A stretch of DNA of 64,000 nucleotides, taken from Flavobacterium sp. (GTDB lineage Bacteria; Bacteroidota; Bacteroidia; Flavobacteriales; Flavobacteriaceae). The notes beneath the pieces were generated by a model. It did no database searches. It was not told where the DNA came from and saw nothing but the letters and a program-made list of their open reading frames with translations. The stretch is from NCBI GenBank assembly GCA_016714905.1, contig JADKBW010000010.1, forward strand, positions 31,739 through 95,738. Direction: 5' to 3'. The number at the start of each line of letters is the position of its first letter. The stretch's first letter is position 1. A program made the translations under genes and the position numbers. Of the stretch, positions 57,508-64,000 are shown in pieces.

Positions 57508-59343
57508 TTATTGTCCGTTATAAACAGTAATTTTTTTGTTATAAACACGATTGTCCGAAGTAGTTAATTTTACAATATAAATCGCATCACTATAGCTCGC
57601 TGTTGAATATTGATATTTCTCCGTTGTTCCAACATCTGTCGCATTCAAGATTAATTTACCTGCAATATCGTACAACTGAATTGACTTAACGGATTTCAAC
57701 GATGGATTCAACACGGAGAAAGATTTTGAAGTATTATTTTGTAATACTTGAAAGCTATCTGAAGATAAATCTTCAACTCCCATTAAAGAATTGACAAACG
57801 TTAATTCGTATTGCGTATTATTGACTCCTGCAGGAAGCGAAATTTCATAATCACTATTTGTTATCTCATAGTAGTTCTCTGAAATTTTATCATGAAGGTA
57901 AACGTGCTCAACTACATCAAGATTTAATATTTCTCCCACTCGCAATTTGAAAGTAGCAGGAATTGGGTTCTTAAAACCGATTGGGATTCCTTTATGTATA
58001 TCAAATTCTAAAACATTAATAATATACGCAGCATCATTAATTACAAAATACATATCCATATCTGCTGTCGTGTCTGGCGATTTGGCATCTAAGGCAAAAT
58101 CAACACCATCCGTTGCCCCATTTTCAAATACCAAGGCCGATTGTCGCACCGCTTGATTGTTCATCAATGCATTAATTCTGATTTGCGGCGCTGGTTGTGT
58201 ACTCACAGTAGTATAGTCAAATCCTGAAACAGAAGGGATTTCCGGCAAAAAATCACTGTCCTCTGACAATCTCTTTTTGATCCCAGAATCTTCACTACCA
58301 TTTCTTTCAAATTGAGAAAAATTCGCAGCACCTTCTTTTTGATAAACCCGATAACTGTTTTGCATAGTTACTGTTCCAGTAACACCACCTTCTAACATAA
58401 AACCTTGTCCAATGGGACAGAAACGTCTTTCATAATTACTTCCTAAACTAACGGACCCCAATTGTGTTCCTGCACCATCGTAGGCATAAAATACCGCAGG
58501 AACATAAGTTCCCATCGGACCAGCTGCTGAATAAGTACCATAGCCACCTTGATAAGCCGCTATAAAATGTGAATTAACCGTCTTGTCTTGTTCCCAAAAA
58601 TAGGCAATACCCGTTGAGTTGGTTGCTCCTAATAAAAAAGCTCTTAAATCAATCGCAGAAGGATACGGATTTCCCGTTAATGTTCTCATCCCTAATGCAA
58701 GGTTAATGGTAATATCACCATCATTTGGGCGACCTCTAAAATCATAGCGTTGTTTGCTTCCTGGATTATTGGTAACTCCTGCATCCGTGAAAGTTGCATC
58801 TGTACCTGACGTTCCTTTCATCGTAAATCCTTCTCCTGGATTTAAAGTTGAAGCAGAATAAACACCAAACCATTGAGAATATAGCGAAGAAGATAAATAT
58901 TTAAAAATCCAACCTTGCGAAATACTTAACGGATTCGCGATCCCGTTATAAGTACTCATGGATAACATCGTTGCTGGTGTACTGACTATTGCGGAAGTGG
59001 GCTGGTTAAGCATTGTAATTCCAAAAGGCTCATTCCCTGAAGCGGTAATTGAATTCCCAACTGGAGAGCACCAATAATTATAAGCAAAATTGTTTACCGT
59101 TCCTTCTTGAAAAACTGATAATTTACCTGCTCCTGAGTTGGCAGAACTTCCTGCTTTGGCTTGCAATAATTGCGATTCATTCCTTAAATATAAATTTCCA
59201 CTATTTTGAATATTTACATCTTGCTGCACATAAAGGTATTTGTCGGCAACATATACATAATTATTACTCACATACAATTGCGCAAAAACACTTTCACTTA
59301 CACACGACAATAAAACAACGGTTAAAACAAATATCTTCTTCAT
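57508..59343 (-). CDS. T9SS-sorted surface protein
   Basis: 611 residues. Signal peptide MKKIFVLTVVLLSCVSESVFAQ. The N-terminal half has NLYLRNESQLLQ, YWCSPVGNSI and NPYPSAIDLRAFLLGATNS, the same core as in the two giant proteins at 1-9093, but without their long beta-helix. The C-terminal sorting tail has IQLYDIAGKLILN and VKLTTSDNRVYNKKITVYNG. Cell-surface or secreted location is inferred; function unknown. Confidence 0.85.
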   Translation of the reverse strand: MKKIFVLTVVLLSCVSESVFAQLYVSNNYVYVADKYLYVQQDVNIQNSGNLYLRNESQLLQAKAGSSANSGAGKLSVFQEGTVNNFAYNYWCSPVGNSITASGNEPFGITMLNQPTSAIVSTPATMLSMSTYNGIANPLSISQGWIFKYLSSSLYSQWFGVYSASTLNPGEGFTMKGTSGTDATFTDAGVTNNPGSKQRYDFRGRPNDGDITINLALGMRTLTGNPYPSAIDLRAFLLGATNSTGIAYFWEQDKTVNSHFIAAYQGGYGTYSAAGPMGTYVPAVFYAYDGAGTQLGSVSLGSNYERRFCPIGQGFMLEGGVTGTVTMQNSYRVYQKEGAANFSQFERNGSEDSGIKKRLSEDSDFLPEIPSVSGFDYTTVSTQPAPQIRINALMNNQAVRQSALVFENGATDGVDFALDAKSPDTTADMDMYFVINDAAYIINVLEFDIHKGIPIGFKNPIPATFKLRVGEILNLDVVEHVYLHDKISENYYEITNSDYEISLPAGVNNTQYELTFVNSLMGVEDLSSDSFQVLQNNTSKSFSVLNPSLKSVKSIQLYDIAGKLILNATDVGTTEKYQYSTASYSDAIYIVKLTTSDNRVYNKKITVYNGQ

Positions 59344-59469
59344 TTTCTTTAATTTAGAGGTTAAAAGTAAAAATAATAATTAACAAACAATCCGTTTGAC
59401 TCAAAAAAAAATCAAAATACGACGCTCGTCGAGAAAAAGGCTGCTTATCGATTATAACACCTACTTGCA

Positions 59470-59499
59470 TTGAATATCAAATAGTTATTTTTAGGTTTG
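59470..59499 (+). promoter_or_regulatory. Promoter of the 59519-61837 gene
   Basis: TTG (59470-59472), exactly 19 bases, TAGGTTTG (59492-59499). It lies 19 bases before the ATG at 59519 and suggests that the gene downstream is or was transcribed. Confidence 0.62.
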
Positions 59500-59518
59500 A
59501 GTCCCAAAAACCAAAGTT

Positions 59519-61837
59519 ATGAAGAAAATTACTTTTATGTTGTTGCAATTGTCATGACGATGGTCAATATTCATACACGCACAAATTGGAATAGGAATCA
59601 ACAATGCCCAATGCGCAATTAGATGTTCGCTCCAGTAACCAAGCAACTCCAGCAAACAATGATGGAATGATAATACCAAAGGTAGATGTTTTTCTGGAAC
59701 AAATCCAACAGCAGCGCAACAAGGAATGCTGGTATACCTCACAGCTGCAACGACATTTGGAGGAAATCCTAAAGCGCCTGGTTTTTACTATTGGGACAAT
59801 GGCACTATCGATTGGATTGGCATTTCTTCGGCTGCCAATGGTGATCATGATTGGTACGAACAAGGAACGACAACTGCACCAAATGCCATAACCGACAATA
59901 TGTTTCACACTGGAAACGTTGCCATAGGCAAAAACACTGCTAATAGTGCACTGGACGTCCTTACTAGCGGAACTCCTGTCAGTAGTATAAACAACACTTT
60001 TAATAGTACATCCTCTTCAGGTGTTAGTCGTTTTGGATTTGCAAACGCCATTCAGGGAAATTCAAACGATGGTATGTATGCAATTTCAAATACCATTACC
60101 AATACAGGAACAGGAAGCCACTTTGGCACTTTTAACAGTCTAAGCGGTGCAGGAACAGGAATTAAGTATGGAGTCAGAAACGAACTAAGCGGAAGTGGGC
60201 AAATCAATTTGCAATTACAACATCCACTGGCGCAGCGTGTTGGGACTTCAAAACGGATCATATAATGAAATAACCAATACCAACGGTTCAGCTCATACTG
60301 GAGTAACCGCAACTCTTTCCGGTACGGGCGCGGGACTCAAAACAGGGGTATATTCTTTTATTAGTCCTGCCGCAGGCGGTGTTCATTATGGCATCCATTC
60401 AGAGGTATTAAAGCCTGGAGCAACTAATTTTGCCGGATACTTTTTAGGTAATGTGGGAATCGGAACTACGGGAGCCAACATGTATACGTTTCCACCTTCC
60501 AGAGGACTTAATGGACAAGTGTTGCAAACCAACGGCGCGGGAGTAGTATCGTGGCAGAATCCAGGGAGCTTTGCATGGACTACAACTGGAAACGCTGGCA
60601 CAAACGGAGGGTCAATCTTAGTGGCTGGAACCAACTTTATTGGAACCACAGACGCTCAAAATATTGATTTTAGAACAAACAATATTTATCGCGGCCGCTT
60701 TAGTAGTTTAGGAGAATTTTTTGTTGGCACGCTGAATACAGTGCTGGCTGGAGACTTAATGAATGCCGTTGGAAATGTTACTTTCCTTGGGCTACAAATG
60801 GCTACCGCTTTAATGGCGGTGGTGTGTATGGACAAATCACAGCTGGAACTACCGCTTTTGGTGGAGTTCAAGGGCTAATACAATGGTACCGGCGCAACAG
60901 GTGCTGGTGTGCGTGGACTTGCTTTAACCACCACTGCTGGAACTGCCTTCACAGCACCTCACACCGGTGTTTCAGGTGGTGCAACTACTTCTGGAAGTTA
61001 CAAATTCGGAACTTACGGCAGTGGAGGAGCATCAATTCGCTCAGGCGGTGTTTTAGGAAACGACTTTTGGATTAGCTATGGGCGGACTAGGATATTATGC
61101 TTGCGAATCTAATTGACTCTCTGTTTATGGTTTGGTCAAGCACACACTAATGGTTTAGGTACAGGCAGAATGTCCAACAACTTTTCAGAAAAAAACACCC
61201 ACGTTGGTTTAGGAATTTACGGAGGAGTAATGGGCGGTTGGGTACGCGGAATGAAATATGGCTTCCATACCAAGGGAGAAACGTATAGTTTGTACGTTGA
61301 TGGAAATGGCTACACCAACAAACCACTCGCCTACCTGATTGGATCTGAAAATCAGGATAAAGTAGCCAGCTTTATGTCGACTTCATTGAAACCTGAAGTT
61401 ACTGTAAACGGAAAGTCAATCTAACGAACGGAAGAGCATTTGTGCCTTTCGACAACGCTTTTCAACAAATTATTTCCAATATTGACGACGTGATTATTAC
61501 CGCTTCTCCTCAAGGGAAATCAAACGGTGTCTATATCGACAACATTGATAAAAACGGCTTCTGGATCATCGAAAACAATGATGGCGTTTCCAACACTAAA
61601 ATTTCATGGATTGCCATCACCAAAATAAAAGGCGAAGAAAACCCTGAAGTTCCATCAGATCTTTTGGCAAAAGATTTCGATAAGAAAATGGACGGTGTTA
61701 TGTTCAATGACAACAATAAAATAGACAATCCACAAAGTTTATGGTGGGACGGATCCACAATCCGTTGGGACAAACCAACCAACGAGAAAGTTGATAAAGA
61801 AACTGAAAAACTAGCGACCGAAAAAGAAACGAATTAA
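59519..61837 (+). pseudogene. Surface protein with repeated Gly/Thr-rich segments, broken by many frameshifts as read
   Basis: No single frame covers this gene, but joined frames give a continuous protein of about 770 residues: MKKITFMLL signal peptide, a QIGIGxxxPNAQLDV start typical of Bacteroidota surface proteins, DGMIIPKVD, repeated units such as GTGSHFGTFNSLSGAGTGIKYGV and GSAHTGVTATLSGTGAGLKTGV, then a C-terminal domain with PFDNAFQQIISNIDDVIITA and KISWIAITKIKG. At least eight indels are needed (about 59550, 59580, 59605, 59692, 60210, 60795, 60880, 61100, 61420). A good promoter and a terminator are present, so it may be a live gene with sequence errors, or a recent pseudogene. Confidence 0.65.
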
Positions 61838-61838
61838 C

Positions 61839-62165
61839 TCAAACATACTTCAAAAACCTCCAAAACGACCTTGACTTCAAATAATCAAGGTCGTTTTCGT
61901 TTTGATACGCTTCTCGCTCAAAAACAACATTTCGATACGCCACATCTTTATCGCGATAGCGAAGCAATTTCACCAAGTAATCCAATCCATAAATCACAAA
62001 AAACGGCAAAACCAACAACTCTAATTGCTGCCGCAAGTGAATGCGTTCATGATTCATCAATACCAAATAATCTTGCGCATTCCGATCTCGCACCACGACA
62101 AACGGAAACACTGTCAAACCTCGAAAACCCTTTGGTATTAAATATTTGCTAACGATCAAAATCAT
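61839..62165 (-). CDS. Small HExxH-containing conserved protein
   Basis: 108 residues from ATG 62165 (MILIVSKYLIPKGFRGLTVFP). LVLMNHERIHLRQQLELLVL contains an HExxH motif (HERIH), followed by a hydrophobic segment (LPFFVIYGLDYLVKLL) and FEREAYQNENDLDYLK, where a third metal ligand (Glu) is possible. This looks like a short membrane-associated zinc peptidase-like family of Flavobacteria; activity is unproven. Its 3' coding end contains the terminator hairpin of the opposing gene. Confidence 0.75.
   Translation of the reverse strand: MILIVSKYLIPKGFRGLTVFPFVVVRDRNAQDYLVLMNHERIHLRQQLELLVLPFFVIYGLDYLVKLLRYRDKDVAYRNVVFEREAYQNENDLDYLKSRSFWRFLKYV
61862..61897 (+). terminator. Terminator inside the convergent coding region
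   Basis: Perfect 13-bp stem aaaacgaccttga/tcaaggtcgtttt with a 10-base loop and a following T-rich tract (cgttttg) lies 25 bases after the 59519-61837 gene, inside the last codons of the minus-strand HExxH gene. Confidence 0.65.
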
Positions 62166-62192
62166 TCCTCTAAAGTTGTTAAATTTGTGCCT

Positions 62193-62369
62193 ATGTTCGA
62201 CCAAAATAAAGAAAATATACCAATCGAAGGCGAAGATTTCTACTTTACCCCCGAAGGCTACAAATGTTTCACCGAAAAATTCCACCTCAAACGCGGCTAT
62301 TGCTGCAAAAGCGGTTGCCGACATTGCCCTTACGGTTTCGATAAAAAAACAGGTAATCTTAAGAAATAA
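62193..62369 (+). CDS. DUF5522 family small cysteine-rich protein
   Basis: 58 residues from ATG 62193 (an in-frame GTG at 62187 adds two). EDFYFTPEGYKCFTEKFHLK is followed by RGYCCKSGCRHCPYGFDKK, a cysteine cluster of the DUF5522 family that may bind a metal. Divergent from the HExxH gene with only 27 bases between starts; TAAATTTG at 62180-62187 is a possible -7 that would give a nearly leaderless mRNA. It ends 1 base before repeat copy C. Confidence 0.8.
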   Translation: MFDQNKENIPIEGEDFYFTPEGYKCFTEKFHLKRGYCCKSGCRHCPYGFDKKTGNLKK

Positions 62370-62370
62370 T

Positions 62371-62477
62371 GGGGCGTTCCCTCGCCGAAAAAGGCGGGTC
62401 GGGCTTTCGCACTCGCTTTTTTTGTGCCGTTAACACACCTCAAAAAAGAGCTCAGACAATCGCTCAATCCCTAACGC
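62371..62477 (+). repeat. Dispersed structured intergenic repeat, copy C
   Basis: Starts GGGGCGTTCCC and ends ATCCCTAACGC; here the terminal pair is GCGTT/AACGC, where the other copies have GCGTG/CACGC. CGCC pairs with GGCG in the left part, and GGGTCGGGCTTTCGC matches copy A. It begins 1 base after the DUF5522 stop codon on the same strand. Confidence 0.75.
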
Positions 62478-62515
62478 ACTCTTGCATAAACCAGAAAAAT
62501 CTCCTTAACTTAGCG

Positions 62516-62545
62516 ACTCAGAATCTTAGTCACTCAGCAACTAAA
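62516..62545. repeat. GACTCAG / AGTCACTCAGCAACT word repeat before hutU
   Basis: The words gcgactcag and agtcactcagcaact are the reverse complement of the words at 39028-39062. It is a few bases upstream of the hutU start. Confidence 0.6.
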
Positions 62546-62548
62546 AAA

Positions 62549-64000
62549 ATGACATTCAAAGAACAAATACAACAAGGAATTCCAGCAATTCTACCACAAC
62601 CAAAACCTTACGACCCGGCAATCAATCACGCGCCAAAAAGAAAAGAAATTCTTTCTGCCGACGAAAAAAAATTAGCCCTTCGCAATGCCTTGCGCTATTT
62701 TGAACCGAAACATCATGCGGAACTTATCAAAGAATTCTCCGACGAATTAGAAACCTACGGACGCATCTATATGTATCGCTTCCGTCCTGACTATACGATG
62801 TACGCCCGACCGATTTCTGAATATCCAGGAAAATGCGAACAAGCCAAAGCCATCATGCTCATGATTCAAAATAATTTGGATTATGCAGTGGCGCAACATC
62901 CACATGAACTCATAACCTACGGCGGAAACGGAGCTGTGTTTTCGAATTGGGCGCAGTATTTACTCACGATGCAATACTTGTCGGAAATGACAGAAGAGCA
63001 AACCTTAGCCATGTATTCGGGTCATCCAATGGGATTATTCCCCTCACATAAAGACGCGCCGAGAGTAGTCGTAACCAACGGAATGGTGATCCCGAATTAC
63101 TCCAAACCAGACGACTGGGAAAAATTCAATGCCCTAGGCGTTTCGCAATACGGCCAAATGACGGCCGGAAGTTATATGTATATCGGTCCACAAGGTATCG
63201 TACACGGAACGACCATCACCGTGCTCAACGGATTTAGAAAAATAAAAAAATCTCCTAAAGGCGGATTGTTTCTCACTTCAGGATTAGGCGGTATGTCGGG
63301 TGCACAACCCAAAGCTGGAAATATTGCAGGTTGCATTACCGTTTGCGCCGAAGTTAATCCAAAAATTACCCATATTCGACATTCACAAGGTTGGATTAAC
63401 GAAGTGATTGAAGACATCAACGAATTGGTGCCTCGCGTGCAAAGAGCATTAGCCAACCAAGAAATCGTTTCTATCGCTTACCTGGGAAATGTGGTCGATG
63501 TTTGGGAACGATTCGATCAGGAAAACCTTCACATCGATTTGGGTTCAGATCAAACTTCCTTGCATAATCCATGGGCTGGTGGTTATTATCCAATCGGTTA
63601 TTCCTTTGAAGAAGCCAACGACATGATGGCGAATAACCCTGAAAAATTTAAAGAAGAAGTGCAAAAAACACTACGTCGACATACGACTGCCATCAACAAA
63701 CACACGGCAAGAGGAACGTATTTCTTCGATTATGGCAATGCCTTTCTCTTGGAAGCTTCCCGTGCTGGCGCAGATATCATGGCAGAAAACCACATCGATT
63801 TTCGTTACCCCAAGTTATGTGCAAGACATTATGGGACCGATGTGTTTCGACTACGGATTTGGTCCGTTTCGTTGGGTATGTGCTTCCGGAAAACCAGAAG
63901 ATTTAGCCAAAACAGATACCATCGCTTGCGAAGTGCTCGAGGAAATGATGAAAACAGCGCCAGAAGAAATTCAACAACAAATGGCCGACAACATCCAATG
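62549..64000 (+). CDS. hutU: Urocanate hydratase, 3' end beyond window, one-base insertion as read
   Basis: Starts MTFKEQIQQGIPAILPQPKP at ATG 62549. Urocanase features include ELITYGGNGAVFSNWAQYL, MTAGSYMYIGPQGIVHGTT, the NAD-binding GGLGGMSGAQPKAGN and NIAGCITVCAEV. After AENHIDFRYP the frame breaks: one extra C in a C-run at about 63808-63811; in the shifted frame MGPMCFDYGFGPFRWVCASG continues to the window edge. The enzyme converts urocanate to imidazolone propionate in histidine degradation. The C-terminus is outside the window. Confidence 0.93.
   Translation, partial: MTFKEQIQQGIPAILPQPKPYDPAINHAPKRKEILSADEKKLALRNALRYFEPKHHAELIKEFSDELETYGRIYMYRFRPDYTMYARPISEYPGKCEQAKAIMLMIQNNLDYAVAQHPHELITYGGNGAVFSNWAQYLLTMQYLSEMTEEQTLAMYSGHPMGLFPSHKDAPRVVVTNGMVIPNYSKPDDWEKFNALGVSQYGQMTAGSYMYIGPQGIVHGTTITVLNGFRKIKKSPKGGLFLTSGLGGMSGAQPKAGNIAGCITVCAEVNPKITHIRHSQGWINEVIEDINELVPRVQRALANQEIVSIAYLGNVVDVWERFDQENLHIDLGSDQTSLHNPWAGGYYPIGYSFEEANDMMANNPEKFKEEVQKTLRRHTTAINKHTARGTYFFDYGNAFLLEASRAGADIMAENHIDFRYPKLCARHYGTDVFRLRIWSVSLGMCFRKTRRFSQNRYHRLRSARGNDENSARRNSTTNGRQHPM

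Overview
The window looks like a chromosome segment from a Flavobacterium-like member of the Bacteroidota. The evidence is low GC content, almost no Shine-Dalgarno sequences, promoters of the TTTG-N19-TAnnTTTG type, several proteins with type IX secretion (T9SS) sorting tails, a SusC/SusD pair, and protein families typical of flavobacteria (DUF2851, PspC-like, DUF3467, DUF5522, putative porin). No complete phage, IS element, integron, CRISPR array or replication origin was seen.

Layout. From 1 to 17518 (minus strand) lie four very large cell-surface, adhesin-like genes forming two pairs of neighbouring paralogues, with one small secreted protein between the pairs. From 18009 to 31461 (minus) is the transcription/translation superoperon: tRNA-Thr, tRNA-Tyr, tRNA-Thr, tuf, tRNA-Trp, secE, nusG, rplK, rplA, rplJ, rplL, rpoB, rpoC and a DUF3467 gene. 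Upstream of it (31554-33042) is rpsU-xerC-hpf. From 33331 to 41218 (minus) are an acyl-CoA dehydrogenase, a ComEA-like protein, PspC-like and DUF2851 proteins, an exonuclease, a CBS-domain cystathionine beta-synthase/cysteine synthase and a putative porin. From 41360 to 49255 (minus) is a SusC/SusD outer-membrane uptake operon with two lipoproteins and a separately promoted Asp-box T9SS protein. From 49447 onward the strands are mixed: rnhB, lipB, lysS, small membrane and periplasmic proteins, hemL, a LysM glucosaminidase, a PLP-dependent desulfhydrase/deaminase-like protein, two more surface-protein genes, a small HExxH protein, a DUF5522 protein and the start of hutU, which runs off the right edge.

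A key caveat is that many genes are broken by one-base indels, mostly in homopolymers. They include rpoB, rpoC, nusG, rplA, lysS, hemL, xerC and hutU, which a living cell needs or normally keeps intact. The frameshifts are therefore best read as sequencing or assembly errors, and I annotate such genes over their full reconstructed extent. Three places (about 8030-8340, 12545-12745 and 32140-32790) and the gene at 59519-61837 carry many indels each.

The most interesting signals are: (i) a dispersed structured intergenic repeat of about 110 bp in three divergent copies (33127-33244, 39136-39248, 62371-62477) with complementary ends and a compensatory base change; (ii) a near-perfect Shine-Dalgarno in front of rpsU in a genome that otherwise lacks them, pointing to bS21 autoregulation; (iii) module sharing between the giant surface proteins; and (iv) an intergenic system of word-like repeats that form hairpins at gene ends.
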